Shown: positions 40,101-53,859, counted from the first letter of the stretch. The stretch is DNA of 64,000 bases from Loxodes magnus (GCA_946699065.1 CAMPDV010000015.1:1240001-1304000); one strand, 5' to 3'. Notes: generated by a model from the sequence alone, not told the origin. A program made the numbers and translations.

Positions 40101-41395
40101 ATTTATTCTATCACTTCTTTTTACTATTAGTACTAGTCTGGAGTTTCTATTCAGTCTAAACTTCTGCTAATTTAATTTAAATAGTTTTGAATTTTATTAA
40201 AAGGAACAAATTTTAGTAATTATTGAAGACTCAGAAATGCGTTATTTTAGTCTTTCCAATTCTTTAGATTCTCATTTATCTTTTATAAGATTATTTCTTC
40301 TTCTTAAGGATTAAGGCTTTGTTAATTTAATATAAGTAGAGCTACTAAATCATATATGTAATTTTAAACTTCTAAGCTAGAAGTAAAATGTTTATACTTT
40401 AAGTTTTAAATTTCGTTAGTTAAGCTTTAATTACTTTACTCAATGGTGATTATTTAGGATACTTAAGTGCATGCATTGAAATAATCGCATATTTCTACTA
40501 ATATTTCTAGTTTCTTTCTGAAGAGCATACTAAAATAAGGTAGTTGAACTTATATTAAGCTATTTGAAGTATTATAATTCAAGAATAGTTTCTTATCGTA
40601 AAATCCTTTGTAAAAGAAATTATATTTTAAAGGATAATCTCCTTCAGAGTCGTTGTAATTTTAGCAAAAAAGCTAAAACTAAGTATTTCATGCTTATCCA
40701 CTCTAAGGATACACGATAAATATACCATGCTATGGAGGCTTAGTTACATAAATTTATTTTTCTAAGTAAATACTTTATCCTTCATAGCTAACTGCTTCTA
40801 GTATGAATGTATAATTTTACCCTACTTAAAGTTTAGAAGCATCTATATCAATTTCGTATAAGAAATAATTGTATGAGGATTCTTATATATTTCCAGGGCT
40901 TTAGCTCCATTTAAATTCTTTAATTTTAAAATTTTGGTCGTTGTATCTTATACCTAGCTTAAATTTTTCTTTAGGACTCACGGTATTGAAATCAAAATCC
41001 TCTTTATATATAGAGATTGGCTTGGAATATTTCTCAGTAACTTCAATAAGAACTTAACTAGTTGCATTTAATTCTTCGTTGACTAAAGCTTAAACTTATA
41101 AATAGAACCGGAATCCTGGCTCAAAATAATCACCTCTAAGGTTTAGATAGCTATTGGAACTCTCACACTTCGAAAGATATTGAGTGATTTACTATTCTTG
41201 TAAAGAGTCTATTAGGTTTTAATAAGGCAAGCAAGATCATTAGTATCTTATTTTTCTATTAGACCTGTCAAATGCTATAGCTTAAAAATTCTAATTTTAA
41301 GTCAGAGGAAGTTCGACTTAATCCTCACCTGAGATCAGAATTTTGAGTTACGAAAATACAATTGTACACAAGCAAGCATACAGAAGCACTTTCAT
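37151..41395 (-). CDS. REJ-GPS receptor fused to Cys-rich repeats and a C-terminal ADP-ribosyltransferase domain
   Basis: One minus-strand frame, ATG 41395 to TGA 37151-37153, about 1414 residues. It has a signal peptide (1-16), an REJ-like ectodomain, a degenerate GPS (about 605-650, C-x-C without HLT) and a membrane span at about 665-690 (VCVVIPTFFIICILVIIY). A Cys-rich cytoplasmic region follows at about 700-1165, including six 47-residue repeats. An in-frame TGA at 37805 would end it at residue 1196, but the same frame continues into a mono-ADP-ribosyltransferase domain. That domain has VYRG with R1293, ATSSDRQVALNF at 1319-1330 and EQETLIPPYSVF with E1367 and E1369, the R-S-E triad with an ExE motif. 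ExE is typical of arginine-specific enzymes using NAD. Since TGA is Trp throughout this gene, read-through is the simpler model. Inferred role: a receptor with intracellular ADP-ribosylation output. Confidence 0.75.
38203..39045 (-). repeat. Six tandem 141-nt repeats encoding 47-residue Cys-rich units
   Basis: Exact 141-nt spacing (matching blocks at 38251, 38392, 38533, 38674, 38815 and 38956) with very few differences. In the gene's frame each unit has about nine Cys in CxxC-type pairs plus one His (CTNHQFNQC). This is the expanded tail of the unit C receptor; unit A has one non-repeated equivalent. High identity suggests recent expansion or homogenisation. Confidence 0.9.
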
Positions 41396-44300
41396 TTTTT
41401 ATAAGGATTTATTAGATTTTTCTATTTAAATGAAATTATTTATGTTTAAATATGAAACTTATATTGTAATTTTTAAGTGCGATTCTAATAAATCCTTATA
41501 GAGTTTATAAGAATCTCTATAGATAAGGCTTTTAAAATTTATTAGATATATATTCAGTCAAATGGAAACTTGCTACTCATAAAGTAAAAAAATGTCAGCT
41601 TATCTTAATAAAAGCAACTTAATACATAAAATAAAAAATGTAAGTTTATCCTTTAAGTTACTTCCTTAGTAATTTATTTATTTCTAAGTAGCTTAAGAGA
41701 TAAATTAATAGAAGTGCTATAATCATTAATTATATATCACATTTTATTTACTTCTATAACTAGAAAAACACCTATTACCCCTATCAATTTAGTTGTTCCT
41801 TAAAATACGTTTAAATCCTATTTCCATTAATAACTCTTAAAGAACATAGCTTACCTAAATACCTTCTTAAATTAGCTTTTTAAGCTAAGGATAAGCTTAA
41901 TTAAAAGGTAATAATTAAAAAAACAATTAAAATACCTAAACAGGAATATAAAGCTAGATAATCTAAATTTATTAACTAAGAAGCTTTAAGTTAGAAAATA
42001 AATGCATTAAATAAAGGAATAGCTTATTAGCAATAGCTTCAAGGTCTAAGTTATTGCTTCTTCTAAATTACTTATAAAGTTAACTTAGATTTTAAAAAGA
42101 AACTATTAGCTTTAATCTCTAATAAGATAGATTTAAGCTTTTATTTTAATAAATTTTATATAAAGGCTAAGTAACTTCATAGACTTAATTATTTAACTTA
42201 CACTATGGTATATATAATTTTAAATACCATTTGAAAAGACAAAAGCAACAAAGGATATAATAAATTAGATAAATGAGATACTTGAAGATTATTTAGCTTA
42301 ATAATCTATTTCAAAAATCTATAAGGTTATTTCACTTTTACTAAGTTAAAGCAGCTAGTATCCTATAAAGAAGAAATGCTTAAATTTTATAATTATCTAA
42401 GAGAGAACTTAATTAATAAAAGCGACTATACAAATTAATTAAATAGATGACTACGCTAGAAGTTTATTCAAAAAGATGCTTCATTATTAAATAAATAACT
42501 TAATTAATAACTTTAGATAGAGAATAAAATACCTTTAGAGCATAAAGAAAATTTTATTTCATACAGTCTAAGCCACCAAATAAATGAAATTCTTTAATCA
42601 TATAGTAATTATAATTTATATGTATTTAATCAAGTTAAGAATCGTAAAACTTTATTCGTATATCTTAAATTTTATTATGCTTTAACTAACTATAATTCAT
42701 ATACATTTCTTAAATGCAAAAATAAACAGAAGTTAATAATTTATTTATCATTTAATTTTTCAAAATAAAATGAGCTAGAAGCTGATAAAGTAAATCTATT
42801 TTATCGACTATTCTCATTAACTTAATTAAGAAAGGGCCTTAGATTAATTTTTAAGTATACTATATCACAGTAGATCATCGTTGGATAAATTTATACCTAA
42901 TTGAAAGTTTCAAATATTTGTCTTCATAATATAAAATCTTAATATACCTTATACTTTTAAACTGAAAATAAGTATTATATTATATAAAAGTTTTGATATA
43001 ATTAGACTGAATATATATCTTCCTTTATATAATAAATCTAATATCCTTTAATACAACTTACTATTAACAAGTTAATTTCCGTTCTAGTAATGAAGTATGA
43101 TTTTAGAATTTAAGTTTTGACTAATTAAAATGAAGATATTATAATGAGTTTTATAGAATTATTATATTTAACTTAGTGGTGTATTAGGTATTATTTATAT
43201 GGTTATTGAACTAAGAATAAATAATAGATCTATTTGAAGCATTTGAGAATATGAAAGGAGGATTATAACTTTCTAACTGTTCTAAATAAATTTTATTAAT
43301 ACTAGTTATTAAAAGATCTAATGCTATAAAACATCTTTTATAGAGTCTAATTTAAAAATAAGCTGTGAATCCTCTTATGGAACTTTGATCCAATTTGATT
43401 ATATTTGGTTTGAAATATTTAAGAAAGTGATTAATTTTGAAGGATGTTTAATCTAAACTGGGATAAGTTTGGTATTTGAAATAAGTAAAATAAGTGTTTG
43501 TATTAGATATTGATGTTTTAGTAAGCATAAGTTATAATGAAGCATTTATTTAAGGTATTTGTATTTAGAAAATGAAAGATTTTTGATGATTTGATTAATT
43601 TTATTTAGTTGTTATATCTTAAACTTGATCTAAGTTTTGTTTCATATTAAAAGTGATTATAGTTTGTTCTTGATGCTATTAATTTTGAGTAGCTAATATA
43701 AATGATATATCTAATAAAATATAAAATCTAAATTATAATGTTCTTTATTGATAAATATTAGTCTAATATATAAAAAGTTATAAATTAGTTATATCTAAAG
43801 TTGCTTATATAACTATATTTAATCATAAAGAGAAGCTATTGAGACTAAGTTAAAGAGTTAATTAATAGTAGTCATTTTTAAATTAGAGTACTTGTTAAAA
43901 GATTTGATTCTGGATTTTGAGATAAATTAATAAAAATTACTTATAGATAATTCTAGATATATCAAAAGCTTAAAATATATCAAAGTTAGAGACTTTTAAT
44001 TGTATTTAATCAATTAGAGTAAATATTTTAGCTTCTAAATAAGCATAATTATATAAATTTGAAGCTTACTATAAAGTTAAAATATTTCTAATCTCTAATT
44101 ATTTAAAATATAATGATATCTAACCCTGTTTAGATATGATTATTATTTCTAGTAGTTTTATAAATTAAGAGAAATAAAGATTTAATATATTTATATAGCT
44201 AAATATAATAAATATTCTATGTTTCTAATCAATCTCACTATTATTATCAAAGCTAACACACTTATATTTTATTATTCATAAGAGAAAGATATGATTCTCA

Positions 44301-46469
44301 AATTTTCTAAAGCTAATTCTTTATTCATTTTAAGTGCTTTTTATGAAAATCAAATATACCTTATTAATGATCTTTAATAAGAAGCAATATTAATATCCCT
44401 CTCTTAAAAATAATAATAGTAGGTTCTCCTAAGTAACTAGATTTAATAATGATAATAGGTTTAAAATAATAATAGTGAGACAAGTTTAATAATAAGAGAT
44501 AATTATAATAAATTAACTTAGTAGTTATTTTAATTTCTCTTTAATTTATTTAAGCTTTTTGATAATCTTTAGCAGCATTTTAATGCTAGCTTTCTTATTT
44601 TACTATCTTTGTTTTAAATAACTTAAATACTCTTCTAGATATTTACTTATTACTAATATGCTAAATTTCAATTATTCTTAAACATAATCTTTTTAATTAT
44701 AGTTAGATAACTTTCCTTATTCATAAGAGTCTATCAAAAATCCTTTTCAATTCAATCATTTTCTATCTAATTCATTACCTTATCAAATACCTACATTAAC
44801 TACCAAAATCCTATATTTACCATTATCAAAATATATCAACACTTGCTACTAAGCTGGTGGGAATTATCTTTAAATTTAATGAAAGTTAAATATCTCTTAT
44901 GAACTTTTATTACAAAACAAAAAGTTAGTACGAGTGTTTAGGATTCCTCATATAAAGCATAGTAAAGCTACAACACCAAGAATTAAATTAGTAATTACCC
45001 TATTTAGTCTTTTCTCTAAAAAGTAGCCAACTTCATTATTTCTCAACCATTAATGAGCTAAACAAAACAAAATACATTCCAAAGATAAAATTCATTTCTT
45101 GTAATATGCCAAGAAATAACGAACATTGCAAAATACTTAATCATCTACCAGTTAAAAAGGCTAGAAATAAACTCGTGGATTGTAGAAGTTTTATTTTAAC
45201 TTTACTTAACTAATAGATAGTGCAAGCTATGTAATAGCAGAAATAACTTCCAAATAGATTTAAAATAGTGAATAAACTCCTTTTGCAACTATTAAATAAG
45301 TTTAGCAAAATAAAAATAGAAACATTATTTAAGTGATAGAGAAAATAGGAGTAAGTCTAGATGCTGAAACAAAAATAAAGGCTTTTATTAAGTTTAAGTC
45401 ATAAGAGTGATAAATCCTTTTAATAAAAAGTTAAATAAAGACTGTTACTAAATAACTAAAGAGTTTTAAGAATTTTAGATGCTGCTATCGATACTTCTAA
45501 GAAATTAATTATTGCTTCGTCATCATACAAATTAATAGAAAAATAAATTTATTTAATTTAAAAGAGAATAAAAATTTATCAAGGAGCTCTAGTAGAAAAG
45601 CTCTTAATAAAAAGAAAGTCTCAAAATTTATAAATCTAAAGGAAAAAATATAATAAAAGTTCCAAGATTTTTATTAATTTATTAAACCGTGAAAGTATAG
45701 AGCAACAAATATAAAAGCAAATTTATAAATGATTTAAGCTATTAATAATAATTAATAGCTAATCTTGAGAAAAAATGATTATATTGTAGATATAATTACA
45801 ACGAAATAAAACTAAATAAAATAATAGATAGATGTAAGTGATTTTAATATTAAAAAATTATTATCTTAATTAAAGAAGTGAATATTTTTAAATTATAAAA
45901 GTCTTTATCTTTATAAGTCTAAAACCAAAATTAAGAAATAAAAATAATAAATTATACAATTATAAATTGCTTTAAAGCTTTATATTGCTCATAACTAATT
46001 ATTTTATCTAAAATTTTATAAAATAGTTTACTCTTATTTTAATCTATTAGCTACCTTTATAAAAGGAGATACTTACAATTTTCATAAGTTATATAATGGT
46101 TTAAGTTTATTTAATTTAGCTTTTAGCTTATTTATAAAATGAATCTAAATTAAAATTATATAAATATAAAAATCATAAAAATATTTAGTTGGAATAGCTG
46201 TATAACTACATGTAAAACACTCTTAGTAGATATAACACAACAAAATCTAAATAATTTGATATGAATGTTTTAATATGTATTTTAATTTGTTAATATCAAA
46301 TATAATTTAGTAAGAATATTAATAATAAAAGCAATCTACATTATGCTTCATAAACTCTTATGCTTGAATTTATTTATTAGATGTATATATAATATGGAAT
46401 TTTGCTTCTGTAACTAGAAGAAAAGCTATGCTTTTATAATAATAATGAATTTCCCTAATAATTATAATT
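41396..46469. other. AT-rich, genes not resolved
   Basis: Head-to-head position relative to the unit C receptor predicts a counterpart of the gene starting at 12364. I could not find a convincing start or a frame with sustained coding signal. No repeats or mobile-element ends were recognised here. Confidence 0.3.
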
Positions 46470-47969
46470 ATGAGTAGTTTGAAATTTAATTGTGATTCGG
46501 AAGTTAAGTAAGTAAAGACTTTATAAATTTCTTCCAGCATTAAAATTTTTTTTCTTAATTATAACAATTAACTTAATCAAAAAAAGGCAAAAGGGAAATT
46601 AAAAAAGCGATTGAACCGATTAAAGATACATATCTAATACAAATGCAGCAATTTCACGTGAATTAAAGCATTTTATAAAAACCTTAAAGTTAAAAAAATT
46701 TATTTTAAACAAAAATAACCTCAAACTTAAGAAGCATAAAACGTTCATTTTAAGCAAAATCTATCTTTATTAAAGAAATAATGGAAATGACAGCTAAAGC
46801 TAAATTAATGATGCTTATTCTTAAAATTTTAATATTCTATCTCATATTTTATTAATAAAATAAATTAAAAATATATAATTTCAACTAAAATGTAATTAAA
46901 TTTTGATTCTCTAAGTTATGTCTATTTATATTCAAACATTACAATATTATGATTCATGTAAGCTTAAATCTCAAAAGTTATGTGAAAAAAGGAATCAGTA
47001 CTTTAAAAATTTCTTTACTTTAGTCAGTTTAAAATTAGTAATTAAGTTGAAGCGAAACAACAGTACTAGGGTATTTAAATAAAACTCATGCTTTATATAT
47101 TTTGCTAATTTTACTAGGAAACTTAAATATTTAGCTAAAAGAAGGAAATTAAAAAAGTATATGAACATTTTTAAAATATAAATATTGCTAAAGAAATTTA
47201 AAATAAATTTTATATTTTTTATATATAAACTTTAAGTTTTAAAAAAACAATCAATTTTAAGCAGTTTTTAATTAAGATAAAAATAGGAAACAAAAACTAG
47301 TTACACAAAGAGAAGAATAATTTAAATTATATTAAAAATATAAATCATCAATTTTGAAATCTATTCGAACACGTTTAAACTAATAAATTTCTGAAATTCT
47401 TCAAACCTTTTATTACATCTAGCCTTTACAGTATAAAAATAATTATAACTTAAATTTATTTAATAAATGAGAAACTATTTTCTTCTTTAAATCTAAATTC
47501 TAACTTGTATCATACTGAAATTAATTTTTTAACTAATATACAAAGAAAAGAAGTTACATCATCAAAAGTAAATTTTAACAAAGAAGATTCATCTAAGAAA
47601 AAATAGGAATCATAGTGAATTTCTAAGGATTAAAAATATTTTCTATACAGGCTAAATAATTTATTTTGGAAATACCAAATATAAATTGAAGTTAATTTAA
47701 AGGCTTAGAGATTAAAGAGATTTATATAACTAATTAAACAATTTAAAAATAATAATTTTATAAATATCATAGAAATTAAGCAAGTTAAAGATATCTTAAA
47801 CTATATAAATAAAAAATAAAGATATAATCTAGTAATTTATACCAGTCACTTTTTATATTATTTATAAATCTAAATTCGCATAATTTATTATTTCATTATT
47901 TATATTAAGATAAAAAGTAGAAATGTAAAACAATTTCTACCTTTTAAATTTAATTATTAGGAGCAATGA
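46470..47969 (+). CDS. Probable hypothetical protein gene, 5' exon structure uncertain
   Basis: The frame ending at TGA 47967-47969 is strongly coding-like from about 47080 to 47760 (segments KKEIKKVYEHFQNINIAKEI, KVNFNKEDSSKKKQESQW). It is open without a stop other than TGA=Trp back to ATG 46470. Between about 46600 and 46850, however, a different frame (KKAIEPIKDTY, IKEIMEMTAKAK) looks better, so a small intron or frameshift is probable. The protein is Lys/Asn/Ile-rich with several hydrophobic segments. It is 220 bp upstream of the M16-like gene on the same strand. Family not recognised. Confidence 0.4.
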
Positions 47970-48189
47970 AATACTAAGCCTATTTATGTTTAATTTCATA
48001 AACTATATAACAAAGTTAAAATAGATATATAAATAAAAATTAAAAGCAATTCTAATATAAAACTTAAAAGTTATATTGTAATTCATAATTTACAAAGAAA
48101 TAATTTCTCATTATCTTATAAATATCCTTATAATGTAGTAGAATAGAGCCGAATTATATGAAGGAAACTATTGAGAAAATCTTTCTCCA

Positions 48190-51100
48190 ATGAAAATTCT
48201 ATGTGCAGGAATTTTTATTCCCCTAGTTATAGTTTCTTCTATATTTTTCATAGTAGAACCTTAAAACGATAAAAGCTAAATTGTTTTGAGTACAGGAACT
48301 CATAATTTTGAGCATATTACTTTGGATAATGGATTATAAGCTATTGTTATAAATAGCTCAAATTTGAATTAAAATGAAGATATTGTTGCTCTTTCATTAC
48401 CTGTTGGATACTTGCACGAAAACAATACATAAGGCATAAGTAGATTTTTATAGAAAATGATATTGCTACCAAGTGAGAAATAACCACAGGAAATAGATTT
48501 ACTTAGCTTTGTTTAATAAAATTATGGTTTCTTTAATTCTTTTACCACTTTATAGGAAACTAATTTTTATTTCAGTATACCTAAAAACTCTTCGTGTAAG
48601 GCATTAGAATATTTAGCAGCATTTCTTAAATTCCATAATTTTAACAGAGTAGATGAAAAAGCATAGAGGATTGATGAAGAATATAAATATGGATCTTTTA
48701 TTTATAGTTAAACTGAAAGCTTTATCATTTATTAAAACTCAAATCCGCAAAGTTCGTTAAGAAAAATAGGAATGAAAGGATCAGCATTATTTATCAACTA
48801 ATCTACTTCAGAATCACTTCTTTAAGAAGCTAAAATCTTTTTTGAAAAATTTTATTCAGCTAACAAGATAAAACTTGTAGTATTTTCGTCGAATTAAATA
48901 GAAGATTTATAATAAATAATAGAATAAGAGTTTAAAGATATTCCTATAAGAGGAAAAGAGGAATATTTTTAAATTAATTAAATATCTTTTAGAGAAGAAG
49001 AGTGTCAAAGAATATTCTTCATTTAAAGCTTGATAAAAAGAAACGAACTGAATATTTTCTGACCTATAAAAGGAGAATGGAAAGATTAAAAAAAATAAAA
49101 TTTCTAGCTATTTGAATATTTACTATCTACTTCTTAGTAAGATTCACTTCAAAGTATACTCTAATAATAAAAATTAGCATTTAGAGTACTTGCTGCAAGA
49201 TGGATTCAAATGCAAAATTAAGAGGTATTAAGAATTATTGTTCAACTAACTAATTTCGGATTTGATAACTACGAGAAAGTAATAGATCTAATTTTTTACT
49301 ATTTAAAGGAAACTTTATCAAATTAAACTGATGAGAGAATATAACAGAATAATGAATATATCTAGAAAATGAGCTAAATTAATTATAATTGAAGAAAAGT
49401 AGATCCTCTAGAAGAAATATCCGAAATAGCTTTTAATATGCATAGATATGAAATTTAAGATGTAGTGTAGAGGTAAAAATTATTATAATAACAAAGCATT
49501 GAAGAAATTAAAGCATTTTTAGAAGTTCTTATTAAAGCAAATTCATTTATAAGTTTAGTTTCTGATTAAGTTTAAAATATAGTAGTTTTGGATAAAGGAT
49601 TATTTGGAGTAAAATATGCTATTTAGAATTACCCAGTAAAATTTTAAGAATTTTCCAGTTAGATAAAAGAGAAGCTCTAATTTCCTTCTAGCTTAGTAAA
49701 ATATATACCTAATGTTCCAATTGAAAATGATAAATCAAACATAAAAGACAGAGATAGGTGGATTTTTTAATGTAAAGATCGCTATTATATATCAAATAAT
49801 GAAATATAAAATAAAAATGAATCATATGCTAATATTTACATTAACTCATAATTAACCACATTAAATTCAAAAAATTACGCAATGACGAAAATTTATGCAA
49901 CCATTCTTGAGTAACACTTAAATGAGAAATTAGCTTAGTTTATTTGAACTGGTAGAATTATTTAAACAATGGTAAAGAAGATATCACTTAAGATTTTTAT
50001 AAAGGGATTTAATTATTATAAGAATCCAATAGTGTTGCAAGTATTAAAAATTATAAATGAATTTTAATTTGAAGAACATCATTTCTATCTAGCAAAAGCT
50101 TAAATATAGCACGATTATAATTCTTTATTGTATGATAATGAGATATAAGCTGAATAATATACAAGAAAACTTACAGTTGAAAATTTTTATACTTATGATG
50201 AAATATTAAAAGAAATAGAAAAAATAGATTTTCAAAGTACTTATAATTACATATTTTAAGATTTAAAACCTTCATCTATCTATAAAATTTACTTTCACTA
50301 ACATTAAGAAGTCTCATACTTATAAGATTTAAAAGAGCAACTGAGCAATATGACTTAAAAAAGTAAATAAATTTCAGCAAACTTGCCATAAATTTTTATT
50401 CCTAATGATACTATTTATAGAGAAATAAGTGTATAGCAATAATTACCCTTAAACATTCTAAAAATAACCTACTTAATAAGCAAAAATATCTTTTCGAATA
50501 ATAACCATTTGCTATTTATATGTTTTGTTCTATAAACCGAGATGATTAAAATGTAAAGAGATTACGAAAGTTAATGTCCTTCATGTGATTTTGATAATTT
50601 ATTTTATAATAGTTATCATTCTATTTCAGTTACAATATAATCTTACAAATACCCTCCTCATTATTTAAGTGCTAAGTTTTAAAATTTAATTTATGAAATT
50701 TTCAACTCCCAAACTCTAGAAAAATAATGAAACCATTGAAAAAATGTTAATTTAATTTTTAGGAGAAGCTCTATAAATATTTTTATTTTAACTCCAGAAA
50801 GAAAACTAGTTGAATAAGTATAAAACACTGAAAAAAGTTATTTTGAATAATTTTATTGCAGCTATCATCAAAAAAAATAGTTAGAGATATATGAAGAGCT
50901 AAACTTACCAGATAATTAATTCATGGTAGAAAACATTTCATAAATATAAGAGTCTTTCAAAGAGATTTTCTAGAGAAATCCAGGATTTGAAATTTAAATT
51001 TATAGTTAAGAGCTAGAAATTCCTGATGAAGCTTATCCTGATGCAGTAGGAAACTTTTCTTCGTTGAAAACAAATTTTAGAGAAAGTAAAGTTGTTAAAC

Positions 51101-51291
51101 ATTATTTCAATTCATTTTAGCTGAGAATTTTAAATAGCAAGAAGCAAAATTCTTCTTTACTTCAAGATATTAAATAAAACTCCTATACACTAGTCACTAA
51201 TTTAGTTTAGAATTTATTTAATAAGAAAAAACAATTTTAAGACTTTCAGTATAAGAAAAGTGCAAAATCGGCAGGAAAGGAAGATTTTTGA
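48190..51291 (+). CDS. M16 (insulysin-like) family protein lacking the zinc-binding motif
   Basis: Single frame from ATG 48190 to TGA 51289-51291, 1033 residues, the usual size of insulysin-type M16A proteins. An N-terminal hydrophobic segment (residues 7-25) is a signal peptide or anchor. The family start is clear at about residue 50 (THNFEHITLDNGLQAIVI). Where active enzymes have HFLEH the sequence is R85-F-L-Q88-K89 (48442-48456), so both metal-binding His and the catalytic Glu are gone. Four of the six or more in-frame TGA codons fall in FWPIK, YNWRK, FIWTG and QWNHW. No intron was needed. Inferred: a secreted or membrane-anchored pseudopeptidase. An ATG at 48158 is out of frame. Reading past TGA adds only noncoding-like sequence. 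Confidence 0.85.
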
Positions 51292-52968
51292 AAATTAAAA
51301 CCTCAATTTAGTAAATAAACATTAATTCATAAAATAACTAAATCATATTCTCTTTATTTAAACTGTTCTAACTATAAAGAATACTGATATTATATTAATA
51401 AAGATTTTAAAATCCTCTACTACTTAATTAAATTTATTTTATTTCTCAATATTCTTTTTGTTATGGTATGAGATTAAAAAAATTTAAATTTATGGGAGCC
51501 TTAAAACTTATTAAAAAAGTTACTAATATAAACGCAAATTTTAAATATCTTTTTAAATTTTTAGCTATATTTTTATAAAATAATTTTAAAATTAAATCTA
51601 TTTTAATAGGAGAAACTAAACTTGCTATAAATGCTATAATTTTTATCATTTACCCATCGCTAAGATGCTTTAAGATAAACCTTTATAAATATATAAATAT
51701 AAAAATAATAAATCTGTTTAATATATAGAAATTTATATACTAAACGAAGGAATTTGGATACAAAAGTGTTTTTTAATATTGAATATATTTATTTAAATAC
51801 TTTAGCATACTAATAATTCCTTATTCAATTAAATAGTTTTTTAAATTTGTTTAGAAATAAGTTAATTTAAACTTCTATCTTTTCAAAAGATTTTAAAATC
51901 TATTTAAATTTTAATTATTTATAAATTAAGATTAAGATTCTTTTTAGATTAAAGTAATTGATTTACATTAAAATTTTTAGTTAAAAAAAAGTAAATTTAA
52001 GTTTTTAATATAAAATTTTGAATGCATTTAAAATATTATAAAGTTGTCAAGTATTTAGGCTATATTTTTGAGCAAATAAATTTAAAAAGATTTTATAATA
52101 TCTATAAATATTCAAAAAATATCAACTTAATATAAAAAATTTTAAAGTAAAACAAATAAAGGAAATTAAAGTAAAAGAAATAAAAAATTTGCCAAATTAA
52201 ATTTTTTTTAAATATAAAATAAAAGTTAGAAAATAATTTTTAAGACAAAAATAAAGAGTTTAAAAGAGATTAATAGATTTTTATTAATTTACAATATAAA
52301 ATGTTTAATTTTTTAGAATTTAAAATTAAACAAAAATTTTTTTTTGTTTAAGTAAAAATTTAAAAAAACGAAAAAGTTCAATTAATATGAAAAAATGCAG
52401 AAAAAAAGTTCGTAAAAATGTTATAAGGTAATTACTGAGGCAATTAGCATTTTTTAGCAAAATAAAAACATCAAAGAAAAAATAATTAAATTTGTGACAA
52501 AATATTATTATTAAAAATAAATTTTAAATATTTTTAATTTTAATTACATTTCTTTATATTATTAACCATTTTTAAAGTCGGGCTTGAGATTTTAAACTTT
52601 CTTAATCTAAAAAGAAAATTATCAAGTTAGATATGTATAATAAATTAAGAGATTCTTCTGTCTTTCTTAATATTTTCTGAATATATATTTACTAAATTTT
52701 GCGATTATTTCTAATTTTAGTTTTTTATAATGAAATATTTGTAGAATTTATTAAAATATTATAATAATAAAAATTATATGAAAGAAAATTATAGACTTAA
52801 GGAGACTTTATCAAGCTTCTTAAAAAATGTAATAAAATGTTAATTTAAATTTAAACAAAGATCTTATAGATATTTATATTTGCTATGCTATTGAAATTCA
52901 ATGTCCATTTATGCAAGACTGATTAAAAAAAAAATTCCAAAGTTGAAATTTGTAATTTATATATCATA
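51292..52968. other. Extremely AT-rich intergenic stretch, nothing recognised
   Basis: Long A/T runs and no frame with coding bias. No element end, RNA gene or repeat was recognised. Confidence 0.5.
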
Positions 52969-53859
52969 ATGGAAAGGGATTATAAGATTCAAAACAGGAT
53001 CTTCGCGGCTTCAAAAAGGCAGGATTAACGACATCCAAGAAAAGGATAATTTCAGGAAAGGCGTAACAAAAAAGTTACCCATCAGGATGAGTCTCCCACC
53101 TCTGAAGAAAAGCCTAGGAAATAGGCTAATAATATAATGCGCTAGGAATTCTTTAATCTCACCACATAATACTAAATAAGCTACGATTAAAGTGATGCTG
53201 AAGCTCCAGAAAGAGCTCAACAGTTAAAGAAAGATATTAAGAAATTCATGGTATCACTTGAAATTGTAGAGGAAATAGAATCAAGACTCATAACCTAAAA
53301 AAGAGACATTAACGTATTTTGAAATATTTCACAAGACCTGAACAATTAATCACAACACTAACAATAGAAGCAGCAAGAACTGATTAACAAAATAGAAAAA
53401 ATAGAAGAAAATCAGCACAAATGGCATCGTTAAATGGACCTTCAAGAATAAGGTAACGACTCAATGATAATTGAATGAGAAAAGAACTCAATATTTAAAC
53501 CTAAAAGTCAAGCAAAAAGATGCTATCATTGTAACTTTCGAACGCATCTTTGGAAAATGTGTTAGAGCTTTCAAAACTTTAAATATGAATACTGAAACTA
53601 CTAGAAGAAGTTGGAGAAAAGAAAGAAGATACAACAGCAACTAAAAATAATAAGAGAAAGATTATATTACAACATATTTGGAAAAATATGCAAGATGAAA
53701 GATATCAATCCTTATTTAGGCGAGTGGATACCTCAGTGACAGTATGCATATCAAAGAGAAGAGTTGTAGAGAAATTTAGGCTTTTATATTTAGCCTCTAG
53801 AGCAATCTAGAGGTTGGTGAGAAGAGGTTGAAATGTTTCCAAGAACGTCAAAAATTTAA
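52969..53859 (+). CDS. LINE ORF1 protein with CCHC zinc knuckle
   Basis: In-frame from ATG 52969 (MERDYKIQNRIF) for 296 codons, after which a TAA at 53857 is followed by clearly noncoding AT-rich sequence with no early TGA. The N-terminal half is basic and the middle is a Gln/Glu-rich probable coiled coil (VEEIESRLITQKRDINVF). The knuckle CYHC-x4-H-x4-C is at 53521-53562. It binds element RNA in related LINEs. The C-terminus includes YLGEWIPQWQY. Confidence 0.7.

Noticed and set aside
48158..48160. ATG upstream of the M16-like gene as its start
   Set aside because: 32 nt from 48190, so out of frame; ATG 48190 directly precedes the hydrophobic leader.
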